NCBI RefSeq assembly: GCF_009734405.1
Contig: NZ_CP046453.1
Span: 2,294,001 to 2,358,000, forward strand
Direction: 5' to 3'
Source of the DNA: Corynebacterium comes
GTDB taxonomy: Bacteria > Actinomycetota > Actinomycetes > Mycobacteriales > Mycobacteriaceae
DNA: 64,000 bases
The notes beneath the pieces are model-generated. The model was not told the origin of the DNA and ran no database searches. It was given only the letters and a program-made list of their open reading frames with translations. Position 1 is the stretch's first letter, and each line of letters opens with the position of its first letter. Shown in pieces: positions 40,461 through 48,480 of the stretch. A program made the position numbers and the translations under genes.

Positions 40461-40467
40461 CGGGTGT

Positions 40468-41562
40468 GTGATCTCCCCAACCTCTTCCGATGTGCCCACG
40501 TACCGTTCCCCCCTGCTCGACCGGCCAGGTGCCGCAGAGGCACAGGGGCCTGATGCCGCCGTGGACGCCACCGGCGTGGCCTGGCATTACGGTGATCCCC
40601 TGGGTGAACAGCGGGCTGCTCACGGTGGCGTGATCGCGGTGGACCGCTCCCACCGGAAGGTCATCCGCGTATCCGGGCCGGATGCCCCCGGTTTCCTCAA
40701 CACCCTGCTGTCCCAGAAGCTCGACGACGTCGCCTCCGGCTTCGCTGCCGCCGCCCTCGACCTGGACATCCAGGGGCGGATCCTCCATCACGCCGACGTC
40801 GTGCTCACCGACGACGCCTTCTACCTCGACCTCCCCGCCACCCAGGCGGTGACTTTCCTCGACTTCCTGCAGAAGATGGTGTTCTGGTCCCAGGTCGAGG
40901 TCGCCGAGGCGGAACTCGCCGTGCTCACCCTGCTTGGCGACGCCGAATTTCCCACCGTCGCCGCCGAGGCGACGCGTGACGTCCAGTGGGCGGGCATACC
41001 CCGCCGTGACCTGCTGGTGGAGCGTTCCACTCTGACGGACACCGTCGCCACGCTGGAGTCGGCCGGCGTGCGTCTGGCGGGCCTGATGGCGTTCACCGCC
41101 GAGCGGGTCCGCGCGCTGGAGCCGGAGAAGGCCACTGACCTCGACGACAAGTCCATCCCCCACGAGATCCCCACATTGATCGGCCGGGGTGACCTCCCGG
41201 GCGCCGTCCACCTGGAGAAGGGCTGTTACCGGGGCCAGGAGACGGTCGCACGTGTGGAGAACCTCGGTCGCTCACCGCGTGTGCTCGTCATGCTCCAGAT
41301 CGACGGCTCCGCCCCCGAGGAACCCGAACCAGGTGCCGAGATCACCGGCCCCCAGGGTGGCCGTGCCCTCGGCCGAGTGGGCACCGTCGTCCACGACTGC
41401 GATTTCGGGCCGATCGCCCTCGCCCTGGTTCGTCGCAACGCCCTCGAGGGTCAGGAATTGTGCGTCGGATCAGTGTCGGTCATGGTTGATCCCTCGTCGC
41501 TTCCGGAGGAGCGTGGCGAGCAGGCCGGGCGCGCCGCCATCAACCGCCTCCGCGGCAACTAG
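40468..41562 (+). CDS. ygfZ: Folate-binding YgfZ/GcvT-like protein
   Basis: This 364-aa protein resembles the T-protein of glycine cleavage but is of the YgfZ type, which binds folate and supports iron-sulfur cluster maintenance. The diagnostic K-G-C-Y-x-G-Q-E motif is present as KGCYRGQETVAR at about 250-261. It starts with GTG at 40468, with TACCAT ending 7 nt upstream and no ribosome site, so probably leaderless. Confidence 0.87.
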   Translation: MISPTSSDVPTYRSPLLDRPGAAEAQGPDAAVDATGVAWHYGDPLGEQRAAHGGVIAVDRSHRKVIRVSGPDAPGFLNTLLSQKLDDVASGFAAAALDLDIQGRILHHADVVLTDDAFYLDLPATQAVTFLDFLQKMVFWSQVEVAEAELAVLTLLGDAEFPTVAAEATRDVQWAGIPRRDLLVERSTLTDTVATLESAGVRLAGLMAFTAERVRALEPEKATDLDDKSIPHEIPTLIGRGDLPGAVHLEKGCYRGQETVARVENLGRSPRVLVMLQIDGSAPEEPEPGAEITGPQGGRALGRVGTVVHDCDFGPIALALVRRNALEGQELCVGSVSVMVDPSSLPEERGEQAGRAAINRLRGN

Positions 41563-41792
41563 AAACCGGGAATTGGTCGCGGGATTCACCCTCTCCCCCG
41601 ACCACCCCCGGATTCGTCACAGTGATCTTGCGTTTTTCCCTATTTATGTCTCTTTTTCGCTGCTCAGCGGCACGGTGCGGCATTTTTCGGTCCGACGCGC
41701 TATTGTGTTCAACAGGAATACACACAGACGTAAAGCCGATGGGGCATCCGAATTCCCTGGATAGCCTTCACATACCTCAAGGGGGTCAGGCC

Positions 41793-42032
41793 ATGGGACG
41801 CGGTCGCGCAAAGGCAAAGCAGACCAAGGTTGCACGCCAGCTTAAGTACAACACTCACGAGATGGATCTGGATTCTCTCCAGCGCGAGCTTGCCTCGCAG
41901 AGTCCTCGCCGTTCCTACGACGACACTGCAGCAGACGACGACGATGACGCCCAGTACGCCGATTACGCGAATTGGGCCGATGAGGACGAGGACGAGGAGA
42001 AACCGCAGGGCTCGCTCTACGCTGGACGCTAA
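41793..42032 (+). CDS. DUF3073 family protein
   Basis: This 79-aa actinobacterial protein of unknown function has the family N-terminus MGRGRAKAKQTKVARQLKY and a highly acidic C-terminal half (DDDDD and DEDEDEE runs between about 45 and 68). The basic head and acidic tail suggest a protein- or nucleic-acid-binding role, but nothing firm is known. AAGGGGGTC lies about 8 nt before the ATG. It ends in a strong terminator shared with the convergent purM unit. Confidence 0.85.
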   Translation: MGRGRAKAKQTKVARQLKYNTHEMDLDSLQRELASQSPRRSYDDTAADDDDDAQYADYANWADEDEDEEKPQGSLYAGR

Positions 42033-42060
42033 CTCCGACCAGGCGGCTGCCCCACACCTC

Positions 42061-42118
42061 AAGAACAACGGCGCGGTACCACCCCACTCCAGGGGCCGGT
42101 ACCGCGCCGTTGTTCTTT
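42061..42118 (+). terminator. Terminator after the DUF3073 gene
   Basis: Perfect 20-bp arms AAGAACAACGGCGCGGTACC (42061-42080) and its complement (42098-42117) have a 17-nt loop and end in TTTT. It could also act on the minus strand after purM. Confidence 0.9.
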
Positions 42119-42150
42119 TCCCGGACAGCTGGCCTCAAGCCGGGTTCACA

Positions 42151-42182
42151 CGGCGGAGAGGACTCTCATGCCCTCTCCGCCG
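42151..42182 (-). terminator. Stem-loop after purM
   Basis: Perfect 11-bp arms CGGCGGAGAGG (42151-42161) and CCTCTCCGCCG (42172-42182) lie 6 nt after the purM stop. Together with the next hairpin downstream it probably ends the purFM transcript. Confidence 0.6.
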
Positions 42183-42188
42183 GGCGAT

Positions 42189-43259
42189 TTAGTTGCCGGG
42201 GTGTGCGCCGTTGAGGGTCGCGCGCTTGTCGTCCTCAGCCCCGGCGGTACGGACGGTGCCGAGCTCCCAGGCGTCGATGTGGCGGGCGGTGAGCATGGCC
42301 AGGGCGCGGTCGCGGTCCTCCGGAGCCACGATGGCGACCATCCCGACGCCCATGTTGAAGGTCTTCTCCATCTCTTCACGCGAGACCTTGCCCAGATCGG
42401 CGATGGTGCGGAAGATCTGGCCCGGGGTCCATGTGGAACGGCTCATCTCGCCGACCAGGCCCTCGGGGATGATGCGCTCCATGTTGCCTGCCAAGCCACC
42501 ACCGGTGACATGGCAGAAGGTGCGGACGTTGCACTCGGAGGCGAGCGCGAGGCAGTCCCTGGCGTAGATACGGGTCGGCTCGAGGAGCTCCTCGCCGAGG
42601 GTGCGGCCGAGTTCCTCGATATGTCCGTCGAGCGGCAGGCCGGCCTTCTCCAGGAGGACGTGGCGGGCCAGTGAGTAACCGTTGGAGTGGAGACCGGAGG
42701 AGGCCATGCCGATGATGATGTCGCCGGAGCGGACCAGGTGGGGGCCGAGGAGTTCCTCCGCCTCGACGACGCCGACTGCGGTGGCGGAGACGTCGTATGC
42801 CCCCGGGGCCATCAGGCCGGGGTGCTCGGCGGTCTCGCCGCCGAGAAGTGCACAGCCGGCCTGGATGCAGCCCTCGGCGATGCCGGCGACGATCTGGGCG
42901 ACGTGCTCGGGCACGACCTTGCCGATGGCGATGTAGTCCTGGAGGAACAGCGGCTCAGCACCGCAGACGACGAGGTCGTCGACGCACATCGCGACGAGGT
43001 CGATGCCGATGGTGTCGTGCTTGTCCATTGCCTGGGCCACGGCGAGCTTGGTGCCCACGCCGTCGGAGCCTGCGGCCAGGAGGGGCTCCTTGTACTTGCC
43101 CAGCGCGAAGAGGCCGGCGAAGCCGCCGAGGCCGCCGCGGACCTCTGGCCGGGTGGCCTTCTTCGCCAGCGGGGCGAACAGCTCGACGGCGCGGTCGCCG
43201 GCCTCGATGTCCACTCCGGCTTCGGCGTAGGAGGCGCCCTGGTTGTCGGTCTCGGTCAT
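42189..43259 (-). CDS. purM: Phosphoribosylformylglycinamidine cyclo-ligase
   Basis: PurM (356 aa), the AIR synthetase, closes FGAM to AIR with ATP in purine synthesis. Family blocks include GVGTKL (about 64-69), CVDDLVVCGAEPLFLQDY (about 91-108), and the Gly-rich GCALLGGETAEHPG (about 135-148). It follows purF by 38 nt on the same strand. Confidence 0.97.
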   Translation of the reverse strand: MTETDNQGASYAEAGVDIEAGDRAVELFAPLAKKATRPEVRGGLGGFAGLFALGKYKEPLLAAGSDGVGTKLAVAQAMDKHDTIGIDLVAMCVDDLVVCGAEPLFLQDYIAIGKVVPEHVAQIVAGIAEGCIQAGCALLGGETAEHPGLMAPGAYDVSATAVGVVEAEELLGPHLVRSGDIIIGMASSGLHSNGYSLARHVLLEKAGLPLDGHIEELGRTLGEELLEPTRIYARDCLALASECNVRTFCHVTGGGLAGNMERIIPEGLVGEMSRSTWTPGQIFRTIADLGKVSREEMEKTFNMGVGMVAIVAPEDRDRALAMLTARHIDAWELGTVRTAGAEDDKRATLNGAHPGN

Positions 43260-43297
43260 GGGTTCTCAGTCTTTCTCTTCAGGAAGGTCAAGCAGAT

Positions 43298-44815
43298 CTA
43301 GTTGGCCTGCATCTTGGCCACGAGGTCCGCGTTGGCACTGCCGGAGGGCAGGCCGAGCGGGTAGCTGCCGTCGAAGCAGGCGGTGCACAGCTGCTGGCGC
43401 GGCTGTTCGGTCGCCTCCACCATCTCATCAATCGAGACGAACCCGAGGGAGTCCGCGCCGATCGCGGTACAGATCGACTCTGTGAGGGCGTCACCGTTCT
43501 GGGTGTCCCCGGTACCTGCATTGGCGATGAGCTCGCCGGGGCTGGCGAAGTCGATGCCGTAGAAGCAGGGCCACTTCACCGGCGGGGAGGCGATCCGGAC
43601 GTGGACCTCCGCCGCACCAGCCTCGCGGAGCATGCGGATCAGTGCGCGCTGGGTGTTGCCGCGGACGATGGAGTCGTCGACGACAATCAGCTTCTTGCCC
43701 GCGATGACCTCACGCAGCGGATTGAGCTTGAGACGGATGCCCAACTGCCGCAGGGTCTGGGAGGGCTGGATGAAGGTACGACCCACGTAGGCGTTCTTCA
43801 CCAGGCCCTGTCCGAAGGGGATGCCGGATTCGCGGGCGTAGCCCACGGCGGCGGGGGTGCCGGAGTCCGGCACCGGGATGACCAGGTCACCGTCGGCGGG
43901 GAACTCCCGGGCCAGGCGGCGGCCGATCTCAATGCGCGTGGCATTGACGGAACGGCCGCGGATGTTGGTGTCGGGGCGTGCCAGGTAGACGAACTCGAAG
44001 ACGCAGCCCTTGTGGGTGGTCTCCGCGAAGCGGGTGCTTCGCACGCCGCCGGCGTCGATGGCGACGAGCTCGCCGGGTTCGATCTCGCGCACGAAGGCGG
44101 CGCCGACGATGTCCAGTGCACAGGTCTCGGAAGCGACGACCCAGCCGCGGTCGAGCCGACCCAGGACGAGGGGACGCACGCCGTGGGGGTCACGGGCCGC
44201 GTAGAGGGTGCTCCCGTCGGTGAAGGTGAGGCAGAAGGCACCCTTGACCCGCGGGAGAAGCTCTCTCGCGGAGTCGAAGACGGTCCGCCCCTCGGTCACC
44301 GAGTCCGCGAGCAGCGCGGTGATGACGGCAGTGTCGGAGGAGGCGGCCTCGGCGTCGCGGAATTCCTTCAGGCCACGCTCGATGGCCTCTTCCTGGAGCT
44401 CGACGAAGTTGACCAGGTTGCCGTTGTGTCCGAGGGCCACGTCGGTGCCGTCGGGGGAGGTCCGGAACATCGGCTGGACGTTCTCCCACTTCTTGCCACC
44501 GGCGGTGGAATAGCGGGTGTGTCCGAGTGCGATGTCTCCGTGGAGCGCCCCGAGGGTCGCTTCGTCAAAGACCTGGGAGACTAGTCCCATGTCCTTGAAC
44601 ACCACTATGCGTTCGCCGTCGCCCACAGCGATGCCGGCGGCCTCCTGGCCGCGGTGCTGGAGGGCGAACAGCCCGAAATAGGTCAGTTTGGCGACTTCTT
44701 CGCCTGGGGCCCACACACCGAAGACTCCGCATTCCTCGCGGGGCTCGGTCTCACCACGGTCATCGAGACCGGTGAGTGGGGCGGATTCGGTCCGGGAACG
44801 GTCCATATTTGCCAC
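43298..44815 (-). CDS. purF: Amidophosphoribosyltransferase
   Basis: PurF (about 505 aa) makes 5-phosphoribosylamine from PRPP and glutamine, the first step of purine synthesis. The N-terminal nucleophile Cys is in EECGVFGVW (about 29-37) behind a short propeptide. The PRPP loop is VVDDSIVRG near 364-372. The C-terminal cysteines match the iron-sulfur ligands of the B. subtilis type. The start is uncertain: GTG at 44815 lies 7 nt after TAGAGT (leaderless pattern), ATG at 44806 is possible, and GTG at 44824 overlaps that hexamer. Confidence 0.95.
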   Translation of the reverse strand: MANMDRSRTESAPLTGLDDRGETEPREECGVFGVWAPGEEVAKLTYFGLFALQHRGQEAAGIAVGDGERIVVFKDMGLVSQVFDEATLGALHGDIALGHTRYSTAGGKKWENVQPMFRTSPDGTDVALGHNGNLVNFVELQEEAIERGLKEFRDAEAASSDTAVITALLADSVTEGRTVFDSARELLPRVKGAFCLTFTDGSTLYAARDPHGVRPLVLGRLDRGWVVASETCALDIVGAAFVREIEPGELVAIDAGGVRSTRFAETTHKGCVFEFVYLARPDTNIRGRSVNATRIEIGRRLAREFPADGDLVIPVPDSGTPAAVGYARESGIPFGQGLVKNAYVGRTFIQPSQTLRQLGIRLKLNPLREVIAGKKLIVVDDSIVRGNTQRALIRMLREAGAAEVHVRIASPPVKWPCFYGIDFASPGELIANAGTGDTQNGDALTESICTAIGADSLGFVSIDEMVEATEQPRQQLCTACFDGSYPLGLPSGSANADLVAKMQAN

Positions 44816-44841
44816 GAGAAACACTCTAGTCCGTCAGGTCG

Positions 44842-45201
44842 TCACACACTAATGACCGGCAACCAGCGCCCCACCTCCGGCACCCGCGGGCCGGAGGCGT
44901 GGACGCGGCCGTCGGCGAGGGCGACGTCGAGAAGCAGTACTCCCGTGGCCAGCTGCAGCCATGTCAGCGGGTCTGTCTCGAAAACGTTGGGCGGGGTGCC
45001 GCGGGTGTGCGCGGGGCCGGCGATGCACTGCACCGCCACGAAAGGCGGGACCCGCACCTCCACCGTCTTACCGGGCGCATCCTGGGCGAGTTGGCGCACG
45101 GTACCCCGGACGGCGTCGGCGAGCACGGCGCGGCCCGGTTTCTCCACTCCCGCCGGGTCACGAACCCAGTCCATCACCGCGGCCACTGAAGAAATATCCA
45201 T
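44842..45201 (-). CDS. Sterol carrier protein family (bacterial SCP type)
   Basis: This 119-aa protein resembles the bacterial SCP ortholog found next to purF in mycobacteria and corynebacteria. The conserved core is VEVRVPPFVAVQCIAGPAHTRGTPPNVFE, split here over residues about 47-75. Its ligand is unknown. TAGAAT, a consensus -10, ends 8 nt before the ATG, so it is leaderless. It lies just upstream of purF on the same strand. Confidence 0.85.
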   Translation of the reverse strand: MDISSVAAVMDWVRDPAGVEKPGRAVLADAVRGTVRQLAQDAPGKTVEVRVPPFVAVQCIAGPAHTRGTPPNVFETDPLTWLQLATGVLLLDVALADGRVHASGPRVPEVGRWLPVISV

Positions 45202-45271
45202 GACCGCACATTCTACTCAGGGTAATGTGAGCCGGTATCCCAGATAGTTCGCTCAAAGAAAGCTCGTCCGC

Positions 45272-46264
45272 ATGTCGAACAATCATAAGTCCCCCAAGGT
45301 CACGCTCCGTTTCCTGGCCGCACCCACCGACGTCCTCATGGCCGGAAACCAGGGCGTCAGCGGCGGTCGCGTGCTCGAATGGATCGACAAGGCCGCCTAC
45401 GCCTGTGCCGTCCAGTGGTCGAGCACCTACTGCGTCACCGCCTACGTCGGCCACATCCACTTCAACCGGCCGATCCCCTCCGGTCACATGGTGGAGGTCC
45501 GCTCACGCATCGCCATGACGGGGCGCTCCTCGATGCACATCGTCAACGAGGTCTACTCCGCCGACCCTCGCGAGGGCGTCTTCACCCGCGCCTGTGACTG
45601 CCTGGTCATTTTCGTGGCCAAAGACACCGCCACCGGAAAAACCCAGGCCGTTCCGGAGTTCATTCCCGCCAACGAGGAGGAGCGACGCGTCCTCGACGCA
45701 GCCCTCTCGCGCATCGGACTCCGCAAGGCCATCGAGGCGGAAATGGGGGAGCAGACCTACGACGGCCTCTCCGAGGCCCCTCGCCTGATCAACCGCTTCC
45801 TGGCCAAGCCCACCGACATCAACTGGGGCGGCAAGGTCCACGGCGGCACCGCCATGGAGTGGATCGACGAGGCAGGCGCGGCCTGCACCATGGAGTGGTC
45901 CGGCGAGCACACCGTCGCGGTGTACGCCGGCGGCATCCGCTTCTACCGCCCGATCAGCATCGGCGACCTCATCGAGGTCGACGCCCGCATGATGCGCACT
46001 GACTCCCGCTCCATGCAGATGAGCATTCATGTCCGGTCCGGCAACCCGCGGGGCGGCCGCGAGCACCTGCAGACCGCCATCCACGCCACCGTGACCTACC
46101 TGGCCATGGATGTCGACGGCAACGCCCTGCCCGCCCGCCAGTTCACTCCGCGCACCACCGAGGACGTCCGGCTCGCCGAGCACGCCAACACCCTGCGCGA
46201 GCTCCGCGCCGAGTATGCGCCCACGCCGCTGGTGCCGCAGAGCACCCCGGCGCACATCGATTAG
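45272..46264 (+). CDS. Acyl-CoA thioesterase with two fused hotdog domains
   Basis: This 330-aa protein contains two hotdog domains in tandem (about 8-150 and 165-315). Each has the helix motif (A/L)EWID(K/E)A followed by an ACxxxWS segment. YciA/ACOT-type thioesterases hydrolyse acyl-CoA. The internal duplication gives a built-in dimer, as in eukaryotic ACOT proteins. The substrate chain length is unknown. It diverges from the SCP gene and converges on the LysE exporter gene. Confidence 0.87.
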   Translation: MSNNHKSPKVTLRFLAAPTDVLMAGNQGVSGGRVLEWIDKAAYACAVQWSSTYCVTAYVGHIHFNRPIPSGHMVEVRSRIAMTGRSSMHIVNEVYSADPREGVFTRACDCLVIFVAKDTATGKTQAVPEFIPANEEERRVLDAALSRIGLRKAIEAEMGEQTYDGLSEAPRLINRFLAKPTDINWGGKVHGGTAMEWIDEAGAACTMEWSGEHTVAVYAGGIRFYRPISIGDLIEVDARMMRTDSRSMQMSIHVRSGNPRGGREHLQTAIHATVTYLAMDVDGNALPARQFTPRTTEDVRLAEHANTLRELRAEYAPTPLVPQSTPAHID

Positions 46265-46274
46265 CCGAGGTCCG

Positions 46275-46952
46275 TCACAGGAAGTGCTGGGCCAGCATCG
46301 CAGCCGCCACGACCATCATCGCCCCACCGGCCACGCCGGTGAGGATGCGTGAGGCCTGCGCCGAGCCCGCCAGCACCCTTCCCGCAAATATGCCGAGCAG
46401 GGCGTAGAAGCACGTCGCCGAGACGATGAACACCAGCCCGAGCACGAACATCTGGGCGGTGACCGGCCAGGCGGCCGGGGCAACGAACTGCGGCAGCAGC
46501 GCGATGAACAGCATCAGACCCTTCGGGTTGAGACCGCTCACTGCGGCGCCGGTGGCGATGATTCTCTTCCGCTTGTCGACGACCGCGTCCGTCCTCGTGA
46601 GCGTCGCCACTCCCCCGCCGCGGGGCTCCGCGGCCGGCGCCGTCTCCTCCACCGCAACGGCGACCTGCCCGCTCAGGGCCGCACGGACCATGGTCCAGCC
46701 GATCCGCAGGAGGACGATCACACCGAGGACGGTGACAATGCTCAGCAGTGCCGGATGCCGCGCCACCAACGCGCCGAGTCCGCCCGAGACGACGAAGGTC
46801 AGGCCGAGGTAGCCCAATCCGATACCGAGCAGGGGCCAGATGAGGGGGCGGCGCCGGAACGCGTGCCCGAGCACGAACGCCCAATCCGGGCCCGGGGTGA
46901 CGATCAGCAGCAGGCTGACGGCCCAGAAGCTCAAGAGGTTCGCGATATCCAT
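46275..46952 (-). CDS. LysE/RhtB family amino-acid exporter
   Basis: This 225-aa membrane protein has six hydrophobic segments and the family N-terminal motif LLIVTPGPDW (about 15-24). LysE-type proteins export amino acids such as lysine, threonine or homoserine. The loop between segments 3 and 4 is long and charged (about 95-135). It is divergent from an Lrp-type regulator, the usual arrangement for a regulated exporter. Confidence 0.88.
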   Translation of the reverse strand: MDIANLLSFWAVSLLLIVTPGPDWAFVLGHAFRRRPLIWPLLGIGLGYLGLTFVVSGGLGALVARHPALLSIVTVLGVIVLLRIGWTMVRAALSGQVAVAVEETAPAAEPRGGGVATLTRTDAVVDKRKRIIATGAAVSGLNPKGLMLFIALLPQFVAPAAWPVTAQMFVLGLVFIVSATCFYALLGIFAGRVLAGSAQASRILTGVAGGAMMVVAAAMLAQHFL

Positions 46953-47048
46953 GCCACTGATGATGCCGCTGATCCTGCAGGTCAGAAACAGTTGCGCTTT
47001 TCATTCATCCCGGGGTGATGGGCGGCACCTTGTGGCAGAATCAGGCAG

Positions 47049-47501
47049 ATGGACGCACTTGACCGCAAGATTCTGTCACTGATCCAGGACAATGCGCGGA
47101 TCACGGCCGCGGAGCTGGCGCATCACACGGCGGCGTCGTCAAGCACCTGCCTGCGCCGCCTCCGGGCGTTGGAACGCGAGGGTGTGATCACCGGATTCCA
47201 CACCCGGCTCGACCCGGCCACGGTGGGCTACGGCGTGCAGGTGATCGCGTTCATCACCCTGGACCAGGAGGACCGCGCGACCGTGGCCGCACTGGAGGAC
47301 GGACTGGCGGCAATCCCCCAGGTGCTGTCGGCGGAACGGCTCTTCGGCGACCCGGACTTCCTCGTCCGCCTGGTCGCACATGACCTCGGGGACTACCAGC
47401 GGCTACGCGACGAGCACCTGAGCGAACTGCCCGGCGTCGCCCGGATCACCTCCACGCTGGTCATGCGGACCATTGTCGCCGACGGGCCGATTCCGCTCTA
47501 G
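47049..47501 (+). CDS. Lrp/AsnC family transcriptional regulator
   Basis: This 150-aa regulator has an N-terminal winged helix (about 1-60; LDRKILSLIQDNARITAAEL) and a C-terminal RAM ligand-binding domain (about 66-145). It most likely controls the divergent LysE-type exporter in response to an amino acid. CAGAAT ends 7 nt before the ATG. Its stop overlaps that of the convergent HlyIII gene in CTAG. Confidence 0.92.
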   Translation: MDALDRKILSLIQDNARITAAELAHHTAASSSTCLRRLRALEREGVITGFHTRLDPATVGYGVQVIAFITLDQEDRATVAALEDGLAAIPQVLSAERLFGDPDFLVRLVAHDLGDYQRLRDEHLSELPGVARITSTLVMRTIVADGPIPL

Positions 47502-48178
47502 GTCACCACCAGCCATACCGCGACCTGGTGCACCGCTGCCGCGATGATCGTGGCTGTGTGGAAGTGCTCGTGATAGCCGATGACACTGGCATCGCGGCCC
47601 GGCCAGCGGAACCCGTACATCAGTGCACCGAGCGAGTAGATGATGCCGCCGGTGAACAGCAGCCACACCACCGCCGGGCCGACCCCCGACCACAACTGCG
47701 GGATGAGGGGCACTATGAGCCAGCCCAGCGTGAGGTAGACGACCAGGGACAACCAACGGGGATGGTCGATCCACACGAGGTTGAGCACGATGCCGAGAGC
47801 TGCACCGGTCCAGGCCGAGACGAGCATCCAGGTCGCCTGCGTGGACTCCAGGGCGATGAGGCAGAACGGTGTGTACGTGGCGGCGATGAAGAACGCGATG
47901 GTGGCGTGATCCGCGCGGCGCCACCCTTCGACCGTGCGCTGACTACGCCAGTGGCCCAGATGGTAGGCGGCGGACACACCGAACAGGACGACGACCGACA
48001 CCGCGTAGAGGGTCACCCCCAGGGCCTGCCACCAGACGATGCTCATCCACGCATAGGTGGACAGGACGGACCCGGCGACGACCGAGGCCAGTGCCGCGAT
48101 GAAGTGGAACCAGCCGCGCGTGACCGGGCGTGGGCCACGGTCGAAGACCGTTCTGGTGATTGTGATGGTTTCTGCCAC
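47498..48178 (-). CDS. PAQR/hemolysin III family membrane protein
   Basis: This 226-aa protein has seven membrane segments and the PAQR metal-site motifs: SAAYHLGHW near 70-78, DHATIAFFIAATYTPF near 90-105, and HEHFHTATIIAAAVH near 205-219. Bacterial members are annotated as hemolysin III; their activity is uncertain (ceramidase-like chemistry has been proposed for the superfamily). The GTG start at 48178 has GGAAGG about 9 nt upstream. A direct repeat TAACTTAC lies 20-40 nt upstream of the start. Confidence 0.87.
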   Translation of the reverse strand: MAETITITRTVFDRGPRPVTRGWFHFIAALASVVAGSVLSTYAWMSIVWWQALGVTLYAVSVVVLFGVSAAYHLGHWRSQRTVEGWRRADHATIAFFIAATYTPFCLIALESTQATWMLVSAWTGAALGIVLNLVWIDHPRWLSLVVYLTLGWLIVPLIPQLWSGVGPAVVWLLFTGGIIYSLGALMYGFRWPGRDASVIGYHEHFHTATIIAAAVHQVAVWLVVT

Positions 48179-48198
48179 TGTCCACGACCTTCCGTTGC

Positions 48199-48221
48199 GT
48201 AAGTTACGGTAGAGTAAGTTA
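48199..48221 (-). repeat. Direct repeat upstream of the PAQR gene
   Basis: On the minus strand TAACTTAC occurs twice with a 7-bp spacer (15-bp period). It lies within the region where the PAQR promoter should be, so it may be an operator or part of overlapping -10 elements. Confidence 0.4.
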
Positions 48222-48324
48222 TTGTCAGCGTACGCCCCCGGTGCCGGGTCAGACAATAGTATCCAAGAACGGGAGCATCACCGATCCACCGTTGCCACCG
48301 GTGCGAGCATGGACGCTGGCGGCA

Positions 48325-48395
48325 TTTCCACTTCACCCACCCTTAAGGGAGTAGTCCTCACCGTTCCGAACGCTTAAGGGGGGACGAAGTGGAAA
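48325..48395. repeat. Imperfect 23-bp inverted repeat between purL and the PAQR gene
   Basis: The arms are 48325-48347 and 48373-48395, identical in 20 of 23 positions after complementing. The outer 10 bp (TTTCCACTTC/GAAGTGGAAA) and inner 8 bp (CCCTTAAG/CTTAAGGG) are perfect. The 25-nt loop has no obvious structure. It is neither beside a start codon nor directly after a stop. Confidence 0.55.
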
Positions 48396-48435
48396 GCCCG
48401 TCATGCGGAAACAGATCCCGGATGTGAGAAGACGA

Positions 48436-48470
48436 GAAGGGCCCGGGAGGTGATCCTCCCGGGCCCTTCC
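48436..48470 (-). terminator. Terminator after purL
   Basis: The hairpin has arms GGGCCCGGGAGG/CCTCCCGGGCCC, extended by GAA/TTC, and a TGAT loop. It lies 11 nt after the purL stop. On the minus strand CTTCTCGTCTTCTC follows. Confidence 0.8.
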
Positions 48471-48480
48471 ACGCAGACTG

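Larger units (their letters stand above)
48179..48480. other. Intergenic region between PAQR gene and purL
   Basis: About 300 nt without a credible gene. It holds an 8-bp direct repeat (48199-48221) near the PAQR start, a large imperfect inverted repeat (48325-48395) and the purL terminator (48436-48470). No tRNA or named riboswitch was recognised. Confidence 0.55.

Noticed and set aside
48325..48395. Insertion-sequence ends
   Set aside because: The arms resemble terminal repeats, but only 25 bp lie between them, and no transposase or target duplication is seen.
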